Of a stretch of DNA of 64,000 nt, positions 1-8,730 are shown piece by piece. The DNA is taken from assembly GCF_000687555.1 (NCBI RefSeq), contig NZ_JHWJ01000013.1, positions 98,495-162,494 on the forward strand, written 5' to 3'. Made by a program: the position numbers and the translations under genes. Position 1 is the stretch's first letter. Every line of letters begins with the position of its first letter. Source of the stretch: [Clostridium] aerotolerans DSM 5434. GTDB taxonomy: Bacteria; Bacillota; Clostridia; Lachnospirales; Lachnospiraceae. The notes beneath the pieces are model-generated. The model worked only from the letters and a program-made list of their open reading frames with translations. It did no database searches and was not told the DNA's origin.

Positions 1-1
1 A

Positions 2-307
2 ATCGTATTTATAATTTGTGCGCCTCTTGGACTTTTTAGAGGGCCTCTTATGGTGTTTGGCTCTGGTGCGGCTACACTCGCTATTTTGCAGGCTACGGGA
101 TTTTTTCCGGAACCCTTCTTATTTATCTTGTTTTTGGTGCCGCCCGTTGCAATTGTTGCAAATTCCTGCCCAACACAGTCCTGGAGTATGTGGGGAATCA
201 GTTATGCCAAGCTGGAACCGAAAACCTATATTCGTACCAACTTTCCTTGGTCCTGGTTGATCTTTGCAGCAAATCTGTTGGTGGGGTATATGATTATAGC
301 AAGATAA
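2..307 (+). CDS. C-terminal fragment of a multi-pass membrane protein, probably a transporter
   Basis: The frame is open from the left edge, so the start lies outside the window. About 101 residues are visible, ending in a stop at 305-307. They form three hydrophobic stretches separated by short Pro/Gly-rich loops, with a conserved-looking Ser/Cys/Pro/Thr segment (NSCPTQSW) between two of them, and the chain ends in a membrane segment. This fits the last helices of a secondary transporter. It lies 40 bases ahead of a hydantoinase/oxoprolinase-family gene on the same strand, so it may import that enzyme's substrate; that is inference from position. I cannot assign a transporter family. Confidence 0.6.
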   Translation: MVFIICAPLGLFRGPLMVFGSGAATLAILQATGFFPEPFLFILFLVPPVAIVANSCPTQSWSMWGISYAKLEPKTYIRTNFPWSWLIFAANLLVGYMIIAR

Positions 308-346
308 TTTTATATTTGAAATATAGCAATTAGATTAGGAGGACGA

Positions 347-2473
347 ATGAGCAGACGATCAATTCGTATAGGAATCGATGTGGGCGGTACTCATACTAAG
401 GCAGTTGCCATTGATAATAATACAAACCAGATAGTAGGTAAAGGTATCGTTATGACCACTCACTTCCATGAAAGCGGAGTTGCAAAAGGTGTCGTGGAAG
501 CGTTTGAAAAATGTCTGATGGAAAATGATATAAAGCCGGACGAAGTGATTTTTATTGCACATAGTACAACACAGGCGACGAATGCACTTTTAGAGGGTGA
601 TGTTGCTAAAGTGGGCGTCATTGGAATTGGAAAAGGCTTCTTAGAAAGCATGATGGCAAAAAAGCAGACCCATATCGAAAATATTGATTTGGGGACAGGG
701 AAATATATAGAGATAAGCAATGAATTTATGCGAAGTAAAGATATGACCCAGGAAGCTATAAAAGATAAAATTGAATCTCTCATAAAGGATGGAGCCAGAG
801 TAATTGTTGCCAGCAAGGCCTTTGGTGTAGATGACCTGACAGAAGAGAAGGAGGTGGCAAAAGAAGCTGAGAGCCAGGGGAAGCCTTGTACACTTGCTTC
901 TGATATTACAAAGCTGTACGGTCTGACAACACGAACCAGAACCGCTGCTTTAAATGCCAGCATCCTGCCCAAAATGCTTGAGACAGCCACCAGCACGGAA
1001 TCGAGTGTAAGAAGCACTGGTGTGACAGTACCTCTTATGATTATGAGAGGAGATGGGGGCGTCATGGAAATTGAAGAAATGAAAAAGCGTCCCATCTTAA
1101 CCATGCTTTCCGGGCCGGCTGCCAGCGTGATTGGTGCTCTTATGTATTTAAGGGCTTCCAATGGCATTTACTTTGAGGTGGGTGGTACCTCCACGAATAT
1201 TGGTGTCATTAAAAATGGTCGTCCTTCGGTAGATTATTCCATTATTGGAGGACATAGGACTTATGTAAACTCTCTGGATGTACGGGTCTTAGGCGTAGCG
1301 GGAGGCAGCATGGTCCGTGCAAGTAAAGGAAAGATTGTTGATGTGGGACCGAGAAGTGCTCATATTGCCAATATGGGATATGCAGCATTCACTCCGCCGG
1401 AGCTGTTTGATGGAGCAAAGTTATATTATATGCAGCCTCGCAGTAACGATCCTAAGGACTATGTTGCCATTCGATTGAATAACGGGGAAAGCGTTACTAT
1501 TACAAATACATGCGCGGCAAATGTTCTTGGCATCTTGAAGGAGGGTGACTATGCTCAGGGAAATTATGAATCCAGTTTGAAAGCGATGAAGCTTTTGGCA
1601 GAGGAAGTGAACATGACGGTAGAGGAAGCCGCCAGGGCCATACTAACAAAGGCATGTGAAAAGATTCAGCCCGTTATTGAAGAGCTCATTGCAAAATATA
1701 AACTGGAGCGGGATCAAGTGGTACTGGTAGGAGCTGGAGGCGGTGCAGGTACACTCCTTACGTTTACGGCTCAAAGTATGGGATTTAAATACCAGATTCC
1801 AGAGCACGCGGATGTGATTTCCTCCATTGGAGTTGCGCTTGCTATGGTTCGGGAAATGGTTGAAAGAACCATACCAAATCCCACAGCCAGGGACATTGCG
1901 GAATTAAAAAAGGAAGCAAAAGAGCTTGCTATGAGCAGTGGTGCAGTGGAAGACACCATTGAAGTCTATCTTGAGATTGACGAACAGGCTCAAAAGGTCA
2001 CCGCAATTGCAATGGGCTCCACTGAGGTAAAAACAACGGACCTGATGAAAAACTGCAAAGAAGATGAGGCTGTGGAAATAGGCGCTCAATCCGTAGGAGT
2101 AGAAAAGAGCAGTGTGACCATGCAGGCAGTTACCAGCGGCTTCTTTATTATGACCATTATAAATCATGATGATCAGGCACTTCGGGTGATTGATAAAAAA
2201 GGCTTCATTAAAGTGCAGAGAAAAAACGGAAATATAATGAAAACAACAGTAAAATCAGCTCCAGAGGCCCTAAAAGGGATCTGGGATCAAACAAGCAGCT
2301 TTGCAGGAGAGGTACGGATCAATCCAGATGTTTATGTGGTGGCAGGAAGCAAAATGCTTGATTATTCCGGAGTGCCTGAGCTTGTTCAGGTGGCAGGCCT
2401 CATAGAAGCAGAGCTTTCTGACCGGGATCCCGATGAAGAATGCATTCTGGTGGTAGCTAAAAATGACCTGTAG
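347..2473 (+). CDS. Hydantoinase/oxoprolinase family protein (HyuA-like subunit)
   Basis: The protein is 708 residues, the usual size for HyuA/5-oxoprolinase A-type subunits, which hydrolyse cyclic amides such as hydantoins or 5-oxoproline with ATP. The N-terminus carries an ASKHA-type phosphate loop (GIDVGGTHTKAV, residues 9-20). Also visible are a HyuA-type HSTTQATNALLEG segment near 72-84, RGDGG near 234-238, LSGPAASV near 254-261, a second phosphate motif EVGGTSTN near 277-284, and a Gly-rich GAGGGAGTL segment near the middle. A good ribosome site (AGGAGGA) precedes the ATG. No HyuB-type partner is seen, and its stop overlaps the next gene by 11 bases. The true substrate cannot be told from sequence. 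Confidence 0.88.
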   Translation: MSRRSIRIGIDVGGTHTKAVAIDNNTNQIVGKGIVMTTHFHESGVAKGVVEAFEKCLMENDIKPDEVIFIAHSTTQATNALLEGDVAKVGVIGIGKGFLESMMAKKQTHIENIDLGTGKYIEISNEFMRSKDMTQEAIKDKIESLIKDGARVIVASKAFGVDDLTEEKEVAKEAESQGKPCTLASDITKLYGLTTRTRTAALNASILPKMLETATSTESSVRSTGVTVPLMIMRGDGGVMEIEEMKKRPILTMLSGPAASVIGALMYLRASNGIYFEVGGTSTNIGVIKNGRPSVDYSIIGGHRTYVNSLDVRVLGVAGGSMVRASKGKIVDVGPRSAHIANMGYAAFTPPELFDGAKLYYMQPRSNDPKDYVAIRLNNGESVTITNTCAANVLGILKEGDYAQGNYESSLKAMKLLAEEVNMTVEEAARAILTKACEKIQPVIEELIAKYKLERDQVVLVGAGGGAGTLLTFTAQSMGFKYQIPEHADVISSIGVALAMVREMVERTIPNPTARDIAELKKEAKELAMSSGAVEDTIEVYLEIDEQAQKVTAIAMGSTEVKTTDLMKNCKEDEAVEIGAQSVGVEKSSVTMQAVTSGFFIMTIINHDDQALRVIDKKGFIKVQRKNGNIMKTTVKSAPEALKGIWDQTSSFAGEVRINPDVYVVAGSKMLDYSGVPELVQVAGLIEAELSDRDPDEECILVVAKNDL

Positions 2474-3098
2474 TGACATAAAAGAGCAGTTGTTTGAAGA
2501 TATAAATCGGCCGGATAAGTTCTGGAGGGAATATACCTTTTATAAAGATGCAAAAGCTTCCGCTCTTTCGCAGGAAAGCAAAGAGGAATTAATAGAAAAA
2601 AGCATTCAAACTGCTTTAGATATTTATAAGAAATATGTGAAAGATTACGCTGGCTGTTCCCTTGAGGAATGGCTGGCGCAGCTTTCCTTACAGGTGGAGC
2701 ACCGATATTTCTATGAGCAATATGAGATTCAAAAGTATATTGCCCTTTATGTCCCTTCTGAGAGAACCATTGTACTTCAGCATAAAGCTCTTAATAAGGT
2801 TCATGAATTTATAATGCAAAATGATCTATGTAGTATGTTTTCTATGGAAGAGATAAGATGCATTGCTATATATCATGAAATATTTCATCATATTGAGACC
2901 ATAACACCTGGAATATTTACCGCTTCTAACATGATAAAAAAGCGGTTTTTTTTGACGTTTTCCTATCATACATGCTGCAGTGCAGCCAGTGAGGTGGCGG
3001 CAGTGGAATTTTCCAGGCTTATGAGCCAGTCTGGCTGCCATCCTTGTGTATACGAACGATTGTTTAATATGGCTTTAAGTGCCGATGTTCTTAATTAA
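2463..3098 (+). CDS. Uncharacterised HExxH-motif protein coupled to the HyuA-like gene
   Basis: This 211-residue protein has no family I can name. It contains HEIFH at residues 138-142 in a hydrophobic helix context (IAIYHEIFHHIE), the signature of zincin metalloproteases, and an acidic segment SEVAAVEF at 176-183 that could supply a third metal ligand. No signal peptide or membrane segment is seen, so it is probably cytoplasmic. Its ATG lies 11 bases inside the end of the HyuA-like gene, implying translational coupling and a shared pathway. Protease activity is inference; the motif could also be a metal-binding relic. A consensus promoter for the next gene begins two bases after its stop. 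Confidence 0.75.
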   Translation: MTCSDIKEQLFEDINRPDKFWREYTFYKDAKASALSQESKEELIEKSIQTALDIYKKYVKDYAGCSLEEWLAQLSLQVEHRYFYEQYEIQKYIALYVPSERTIVLQHKALNKVHEFIMQNDLCSMFSMEEIRCIAIYHEIFHHIETITPGIFTASNMIKKRFFLTFSYHTCCSAASEVAAVEFSRLMSQSGCHPCVYERLFNMALSADVLN

Positions 3099-3099
3099 T

Positions 3100-3142
3100 T
3101 TGACGTTCCTCTGCAAATGTGGTATATTAATATATTAATATA
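3100..3142 (+). promoter_or_regulatory. Sigma-A promoter with overlapping 20-bp palindrome upstream of gntR-type gene
   Basis: TTGACG at 3100-3105 and TATATT at 3123-3128 are separated by 17 bases. The -10 box is the left end of a perfect 20-base palindrome at 3123-3142. A dimeric regulator bound there would block RNA polymerase, so autorepression by the downstream GntR protein is a reasonable inference. Confidence 0.65.
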
Positions 3143-3175
3143 AATACAAAAAATGATAGAAAAGGGGGACAACTG

Positions 3176-3913
3176 TTGCTGAATAAACCCGAAAAAAAAA
3201 CCACTGCAGATAATATATATAGTGAACTTGGCAATAGCATTATTGAAATGCGGATTCGGCCGGGAGTCATTCTTACAATCAATGATCTTGCACAGGAAAT
3301 GAATGTAAGCCGATCGCCAGTACGTGATGCCTTGATTCGTTTGGAAAGAGAAGGGCTAATAAAAACTCTTCCCCAAAAAGGCATTATGATTTCAAAAATC
3401 AATCTGGAAAAGGCACAAAAAGAACAATATATAAGGTACAGCGTTGAGATAAATGTTCTAAAAGAGTTTGTTGAGAATTTTACGAGGAAACATATCTCGG
3501 ATTTAAACAGTATAATTGATCAGCAGGAAAAAGCGATTAAGGAAAAAGACATCAGGGCTTTTTTGTCACTGGATGATGAATTTCATAAATACTTTTTTGC
3601 TGCAACGGATAAGCAGTATTGTGCGGAGCTTATATGGGGAGATGCGGGCAATTATCAACGCCTTCGACAACTCATCTGTGTTGATACCACTCATGAGCAG
3701 AGCGTGCTGTCCGAACATCGGCAGATACTTGGGGCAATCATAAAGAGGGATAAGGAATCCCTGATTCAGATTGCAAGCCAGCATCTGCTTGATATTGACG
3801 ATAATGCCATCAAACTCGGGGAGCAGTATCCGGAATTATTTGAAGCTCTGCCTAAAAAGGGTAAGCTGAGGCTATTTGGTGACGATTTCCTTGGAGGCCT
3901 GGTAAAAGGCTAG
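3176..3913 (+). CDS. GntR family transcriptional regulator with FCD ligand domain
   Basis: The protein is 245 residues. Residues ~10-75 form a winged helix-turn-helix (NDLAQEMNVSRSPVRDALIR followed by the wing EGLIKTLPQKGIMIS). The rest is an all-helical FCD domain with the usual acidic/histidine metal-ligand positions (DDEFHK, EHRQIL, SQHLLD). The start is TTG at 3176, placed by an AAAGGGGG ribosome site. FadR/FCD regulators usually sense carboxylic acids or sugar acids, and the neighbours suggest it controls the hydantoinase module. It has its own promoter and a terminator behind it. Confidence 0.9.
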   Translation: MLNKPEKKTTADNIYSELGNSIIEMRIRPGVILTINDLAQEMNVSRSPVRDALIRLEREGLIKTLPQKGIMISKINLEKAQKEQYIRYSVEINVLKEFVENFTRKHISDLNSIIDQQEKAIKEKDIRAFLSLDDEFHKYFFAATDKQYCAELIWGDAGNYQRLRQLICVDTTHEQSVLSEHRQILGAIIKRDKESLIQIASQHLLDIDDNAIKLGEQYPELFEALPKKGKLRLFGDDFLGGLVKG

Positions 3914-3942
3914 ACAAAAAACATAAGTGAATTAAGATATTG

Positions 3943-3978
3943 ACAGCTTCTCCATTGAATGGCGGAAGCTGTTTTATT
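3943..3978 (+). terminator. Intrinsic terminator after the GntR-type gene
   Basis: The stem ACAGCTTC / GAAGCTGT closes a loop of about 14 bases and is followed by TTTTATTT. Confidence 0.75.
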
Positions 3979-4060
3979 TCCATAATAGTAATTTTATGGA
4001 AATAAATAGAATAAAATAAGCTTGTTCTTTGAGAAAATATATGGAATCCTTTTGATTGTC

Positions 4061-4089
4061 TTGACTAAAGCGGCACATAATGTTATAAA
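4061..4089 (+). promoter_or_regulatory. Sigma-A promoter of prs
   Basis: TTGACT (4061-4066) and TATAAA (4084-4089) have a 17-base spacer, about 40 bases before the chosen start codon. Confidence 0.75.
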
Positions 4090-4131
4090 AGAACCGTTGC
4101 ATTGTATTTAGATACGTTGGAGGAGAAAAAA

Positions 4132-5310
4132 ATGCTTTACGAAGAGAAAATTATAGAGACCATTCCGGTTGGTCCTCTTGGCCTGATTCCGTTAAAGAGC
4201 TGTACGGATTTAGGCAACAAGGTAAATGATTACCTGGTGGGCTGGAGAAAGGAACGTGAGAGCGAGCACAAATCTACCATTGCTTTTTCTGGATATCAGA
4301 GAGATACCTATCTGATCGGAGCCAGTACTCCCAGATTTGGTACAGGAGAAGCGAAAGGAACACTCCAGGAATCCGTTCGTGGAGATGACCTTTATTTCAT
4401 GGTTGACGTCTGCAATTACAGCCTTACTTATTCCTTATGCGGTATGACCAATCACATGTCCCCGGATGACCATTTCCAGGACTTAAAGCGTGTCATTGCT
4501 GCATCCGCAGGAAAAGCCCGCAGAATTAATGTAATTATGCCGTTCTTATATGAAAGCAGACAGCATAAAAGATCCAGCAGAGAATCCTTAGACTGCGCCC
4601 TGGCTCTTCAGGAGCTTGTAAATATGGGAGTGGAGAATATCATAACCTTTGATGCCCATGACCCAAGAGTCCAGAATGCCATTCCATTAAAGGGCTTTGA
4701 AACGGTTCAGCCTATTTATCAGTTCATTAAGCATCTGCTTAAGAACGAGAAGGAGCTGGAAATCGACAGCGATCACATGATGGTCATCAGCCCGGATGAA
4801 GGCGGTATGGGACGTGCTGTTTACTTTGCCAACGTATTAGGTCTTGATATGGGTATGTTCTACAAACGCCGTGATTATACTCAGATCGTCAACGGACGTA
4901 ACCCCATTGTTGCCCATGAATTCCTGGGAAGCAGTGTAGAGGGCAAGGATGTAATCATTGTTGATGATATGATTTCCTCTGGTGAAAGCATGCTTGACGT
5001 AGCAAAAGAATTAAAAAGAAGAAAAGCAAGAAAGGTATTCGTTTGTGCGACCTTTGGCCTCTTCACCAATGGACTTGCGAAGTTTGATGAATATCATGAA
5101 AATGGCTTTATTGACCGGATTCTTACCACCAATCTGGTATACCAGACACCGGATCTTCTTTCCAGACCGTATTACATTGATGTAGACATGAGCAAATACA
5201 TTGCCCTGATCATAGATAATTTAAACCATGATGCATCCTTAAGTGATCTTTTAAATCCAACAACCAGAATTAACCGTGTGGTGGAGCGCTACCGCGCAGG
5301 CGATCGGTAA
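4132..5310 (+). CDS. prs: Ribose-phosphate pyrophosphokinase (PRPP synthetase), long form
   Basis: It makes PRPP from ribose 5-phosphate and ATP for nucleotide, His and Trp synthesis. The PRPP-binding loop VIIVDDMISSGES is at about residues 274-286, with an upstream MVISPDEGGMGRAV segment and the N-terminal pyrophosphokinase half. The ATG at 4132 is chosen because GGAGGAG precedes it by 6 bases; an upstream TTG at 4102 has no ribosome site. At 392 residues it is longer than the ~315-residue canonical enzyme and belongs to a divergent clostridial-type branch. This may be a second paralogue; another prs could lie elsewhere. It is followed 11 bases later by brnQ. Confidence 0.88.
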   Translation: MLYEEKIIETIPVGPLGLIPLKSCTDLGNKVNDYLVGWRKERESEHKSTIAFSGYQRDTYLIGASTPRFGTGEAKGTLQESVRGDDLYFMVDVCNYSLTYSLCGMTNHMSPDDHFQDLKRVIAASAGKARRINVIMPFLYESRQHKRSSRESLDCALALQELVNMGVENIITFDAHDPRVQNAIPLKGFETVQPIYQFIKHLLKNEKELEIDSDHMMVISPDEGGMGRAVYFANVLGLDMGMFYKRRDYTQIVNGRNPIVAHEFLGSSVEGKDVIIVDDMISSGESMLDVAKELKRRKARKVFVCATFGLFTNGLAKFDEYHENGFIDRILTTNLVYQTPDLLSRPYYIDVDMSKYIALIIDNLNHDASLSDLLNPTTRINRVVERYRAGDR

Positions 5311-5321
5311 ATGGGGGACAG

Positions 5322-6635
5322 ATGGATAAATTATCGGTTCAGAAGCGGATCTTAATTGGTCTTACACTCTTCTCCATGTTTTTCGGGGCGGGAAATCTTA
5401 TATTTCCGCCCTTTTTAGGTTCCCTGGCTGGAACCAGTACCTGGACGGCTATGATCGGCTTTGCAATCACTGCCATCGGCTTTCCCGTGCTGGGAGTGGT
5501 TGCCGTAGCAAAAGCAGGGGGATTTTTTTACCTGGCGGAACGGGTTCACCCCAGGTTTGCATTTGTTTTCACCTTGTTAAATTACTTATCCATCGGACCC
5601 TGCCTTGCCATTCCAAGAACAGCCAGTACTTCTTTTGAGATGGCTGTGGTTCCGTTTTTAGGAAGCGGCAATCTGCAGGTCGCACAGATCTTTTATTCTG
5701 CCGCATTCTTTGTAATTGCCTTTGTGGTAGCTCTTAATCCCGATAAGCTGACGGAACGTCTTGGAAAGGTTCTCACTCCAGTACTTCTGGTGCTCATCGT
5801 AGTGATTTTTGCAGGCAGTCTCATAAAGCCGCCGGGGCTTTATGGAACACCTATAAAGGAATATGCGTCAGGACCCTTGGTCAAGGGCTTTTTAGATGGC
5901 TATCTCACCATGGATACCATTGCAGCTCTTAATTTCGGAATCGTCATTTCTCTTAATATTAAGGGAATGGGAGTGAAAAAGGATTCTGTTGTGGTGGGAG
6001 AGACCATCAACGCAGGCTTCGTGGCAGGAGGAATTCTTCTTCTTGTTTACGGCGCCCTGGCTCATGTAGGGGCTGTGACAGGCGGTGCCTTTGGTCCGGA
6101 TGAAAACGGTGCCCAGACCCTGAATCAGGCAGTCAGTTTCTTATATGGAAGAACTGGTCTTGTGATGCTGGCAGTGGTATTTTTTATTGCCTGCTTAAAT
6201 ACCTGTATTGGTCTAATCAGCTGTTGCAGCAAATATTTCTGTACCATAGTTCCGGGAATCGGCTACCGGACCTGGGCCGTTATATTTGCACTGTCAAGCT
6301 TCGTGATTTCCAATGTAGGTCTCACTAAGATTTTGCAGATATCAGTTCCCGTATTAAGCGCGATCTATCCGGTAGCCATTGTGCTGATCTTACTCTCCTT
6401 CGGATTCCGGGATGGAAAACGGTGGCGGTCAGTTTACGTTTGCGCCATCAGCTTGACCGGTGTCATAAGCGTAATGTTGTCATTAGAACAGGCTGGAGTG
6501 ACCGTACTGCATCAGATAATGTCCAAGCTGCCTCTTTATTCCACTGGGCTTGGCTGGATCGTTCCTGCCCTTGTTGGTGTGGTGATTGGGGTTGTTTTAG
6601 CTGTGCTTAATAAAAGAGAGAGCAGTAAAGCCTGA
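5322..6635 (+). CDS. brnQ: Branched-chain amino acid transport carrier (BrnQ/LIVCS)
   Basis: This 437-residue integral membrane protein has about 12 hydrophobic segments. The N-terminal LFSMFFGAGNLIFPPFLG motif is typical of BrnQ, a Na+- or H+-coupled symporter for Leu, Ile and Val. The ATG at 5322 follows a GGGGGA ribosome site inside the 11-base gap after prs, so the two genes probably share the prs promoter. A strong hairpin terminator follows. There is no obvious functional tie between PRPP and branched-chain amino acid uptake beyond co-transcription. Confidence 0.93.
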   Translation: MDKLSVQKRILIGLTLFSMFFGAGNLIFPPFLGSLAGTSTWTAMIGFAITAIGFPVLGVVAVAKAGGFFYLAERVHPRFAFVFTLLNYLSIGPCLAIPRTASTSFEMAVVPFLGSGNLQVAQIFYSAAFFVIAFVVALNPDKLTERLGKVLTPVLLVLIVVIFAGSLIKPPGLYGTPIKEYASGPLVKGFLDGYLTMDTIAALNFGIVISLNIKGMGVKKDSVVVGETINAGFVAGGILLLVYGALAHVGAVTGGAFGPDENGAQTLNQAVSFLYGRTGLVMLAVVFFIACLNTCIGLISCCSKYFCTIVPGIGYRTWAVIFALSSFVISNVGLTKILQISVPVLSAIYPVAIVLILLSFGFRDGKRWRSVYVCAISLTGVISVMLSLEQAGVTVLHQIMSKLPLYSTGLGWIVPALVGVVIGVVLAVLNKRESSKA

Positions 6636-6684
6636 ATCAAAAAAATATTGGTCAAATAAGTCCGGAATATAAAAAATCAAACTA

Positions 6685-6733
6685 GGGGCTGGTACAAAAT
6701 TAGCGTAAGTTAATTTTGTACCAGCCCCTTTTG
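6685..6733 (+). terminator. Long-stem terminator after brnQ
   Basis: A near-perfect stem of 18 base pairs (GGGGCTGGTACAAAATTA and its complement) closes a loop of about 7 bases and ends in CCCCTTTTGT. The stem is longer than needed for termination and may be a repeated intergenic hairpin element. Confidence 0.8.
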
Positions 6734-6734
6734 T

Positions 6735-6760
6735 AAAAAAGAACAGGAGCATTGCTCCTG
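6735..6760 (-). terminator. Intrinsic terminator for the minus-strand SbcCD-like operon
   Basis: Read on the minus strand, CAGGAGCAATGCTCCTG is an almost perfect hairpin followed by TTCTTTTTT. It sits back to back with the brnQ terminator, separating convergent units. Confidence 0.7.
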
Positions 6761-6863
6761 ATATGAAATCATAAATATCTCATATCAACTTGCAACACTC
6801 CCGTTTTATTAATATAGTATCTATCTTCTTATAAAGTACTTCTCTTCATACTATCGTATCTTT

Positions 6864-8726
6864 TTATATCTCAATCAGATGATAAGGAATCAAGTTAGCC
6901 GTCAGCATCTGAGCCTCTCTTTGATGACAGGTAAATATAATAATCTGGTCAGAATACGCAGTCACCAGCCACTTTAGGGCGGTCCGAAGTCTGTCATCAT
7001 CATAAAGTACAAAGCTGTCGTCAAAGATCATTGGCATACGCTCCGTACCTTCCTGAATCAGAGTGGCTGCAGCAAGTCGAAGGGCTAAATAAACCTGGTC
7101 CATAGTTCCGCTGCTGACCTGCTCCAGTGGCACCAGCTTTGTTTTGGTATTAAGAAATACATTTAGATTCTCATCCACGCTCATGCTGGTATAGATACCA
7201 CCCGTAATGCCCTTAATGAGATCAGAGGCAGCTCGGTTCAAATAAAGCCCGAAGGAATCCCGGATGGTGGAAGATAAGCCGGTCATGGTCTCAAGGGCTA
7301 AATCAATGGCAGAGACCTCTTCCCGTATCCGATCATTTTCCTCTATAATATGCTTCAGCCCCTCTGCCTGAGTTTTACAGCTTGATAAGTGCTCAAGCTT
7401 CCTCTCCAGCTCCCATTGGCTTTTTTGCTGCTTCTCAATGGTTTCCCCGCAGGTTTCCTGCTTCTTTTGAAGCTCTTCTATCTCAGCCTGCTTCTGGGTA
7501 ATGGCGGCCTCAGATTTGATGACAGCAGATGACAAACGGGTAAACTCCGCCATTCTGGACTGGAATGCCCGCATAGCTTCCGTTGAAATATCTGTACTCC
7601 CTAGATGTCTGGATAGAATTTCCTGCAAAATCTTGGCGCTCATTTCCATGTCCTTCTGACTTTGCTTCAGCTTTAAAAAGAGAATCAGCCCGACGAGGTA
7701 AAAGATAATGGCAGTACCCATGAACACGCTCATAAGAAGCAGGAGATCAAGACCGTAATTAGCAGTTAAGTAATTGGACTCACCCAGGTAATAAAGGCCT
7801 CCCACTCCGCATAATAGTGCCGTTGCAAGGATAAGGGAAAGGACAGAAAATACCTTTCTGGGCTTTTTGCCTGACGCTTCCTTGGCTCTCATATATTCAT
7901 CGAAGTTTTCCTGAGCTTTTAAAGAATATGCATTTATGGAGTCCTGATCTGTAAATTGGTTGCTGCTTAAGACCTGTTTTCCTCTTGCTACCTTTTTAAT
8001 CAGCTCTTCCTTTTCCTTCTGGAGCTCTTCCAGGGAAGTCTTAACATCTTCCCTCAGCCTTTGAAATTGGTTGATCTGGTTTTCAAACTCCGGAGAGGAT
8101 ATCTCCCGTTCCGTATTGCGAATCTCGCTGAGTAAAGAGGTATAGGTCCGGGCAGCCTCAGGCACCATCTGGGATTCCAGCTCTTTTTTCTGGGACTTTA
8201 AAAATGAAGCAGCCTTTGTAATGTTTAAGGCAAGGCTTCCTGTATTGTTTAAATTGGCGATATAATTTTTAAGCTCAGAAACCATTCCTTCATCCGTCGC
8301 ACTCTTTAACTGGCTGATGCTCACGGTATTAATATAGGTAGTTTCACTCAGTCCGCATAAAAGGTCATCTAAGAAAGCTTTGGTAGGCTCGATTTCCCGG
8401 CCTGCGGTTTCATCTACAATCTTAAATTCCTTTTTATTCTTCTGAAAGGTCCTTTCAATCCGGTAAATGTGCTCCTTATGCTCTAACCGGATCTGCCCTT
8501 CATAAGTGCCGCTGTTTTCCCATGGCTCGAACTTGGTGTAGAGATCATTTTTAGATGCTCTTCCCCTCTGTCGCTCAATGCCGAAAAGCATGCCCCGGAT
8601 AAAGGTATGTATGGTGGATTTTCCTGCTTCGTTCTTTCCGTAGACGATGTTAAGCCCATTCTGGAAGGTCAGATTCCTGCCGTGGAATTTTCCAAAGCCA
8701 TTGATATATATGTCCAGTATTTTCAT
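6864..8726 (-). CDS. SbcC/YhaN-like AAA ATPase with two membrane segments
   Basis: The protein is 620 residues from the ATG at 8726, chosen for its AAAGGAG site; a longer reading to 8765 overlaps the upstream gene. Walker A is GKNEAGKST (residues 30-38) and a Walker B-like MIFDDSF is near the C-terminus, flanking a coiled coil, as in Rad50/SbcC proteins. Two hydrophobic helices near residues 291-355 interrupt the coil, a trait of YhaN-type proteins. It starts five bases past the end of the SbcD-like gene, so the two likely form a nuclease-ATPase complex acting on DNA ends. It is short for the family (SbcC is ~1000 residues). The exact substrate is unknown. Confidence 0.8.
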   Translation of the reverse strand: MKILDIYINGFGKFHGRNLTFQNGLNIVYGKNEAGKSTIHTFIRGMLFGIERQRGRASKNDLYTKFEPWENSGTYEGQIRLEHKEHIYRIERTFQKNKKEFKIVDETAGREIEPTKAFLDDLLCGLSETTYINTVSISQLKSATDEGMVSELKNYIANLNNTGSLALNITKAASFLKSQKKELESQMVPEAARTYTSLLSEIRNTEREISSPEFENQINQFQRLREDVKTSLEELQKEKEELIKKVARGKQVLSSNQFTDQDSINAYSLKAQENFDEYMRAKEASGKKPRKVFSVLSLILATALLCGVGGLYYLGESNYLTANYGLDLLLLMSVFMGTAIIFYLVGLILFLKLKQSQKDMEMSAKILQEILSRHLGSTDISTEAMRAFQSRMAEFTRLSSAVIKSEAAITQKQAEIEELQKKQETCGETIEKQQKSQWELERKLEHLSSCKTQAEGLKHIIEENDRIREEVSAIDLALETMTGLSSTIRDSFGLYLNRAASDLIKGITGGIYTSMSVDENLNVFLNTKTKLVPLEQVSSGTMDQVYLALRLAAATLIQEGTERMPMIFDDSFVLYDDDRLRTALKWLVTAYSDQIIIFTCHQREAQMLTANLIPYHLIEI

Positions 8727-8730
8727 GGGA

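Noticed and set aside
460..1167. 235-codon minus-strand frame
   Set aside because: It lies wholly antisense to the HyuA-like gene; no motif, and no ribosome site was looked for beyond the shadow pattern of the real frame.
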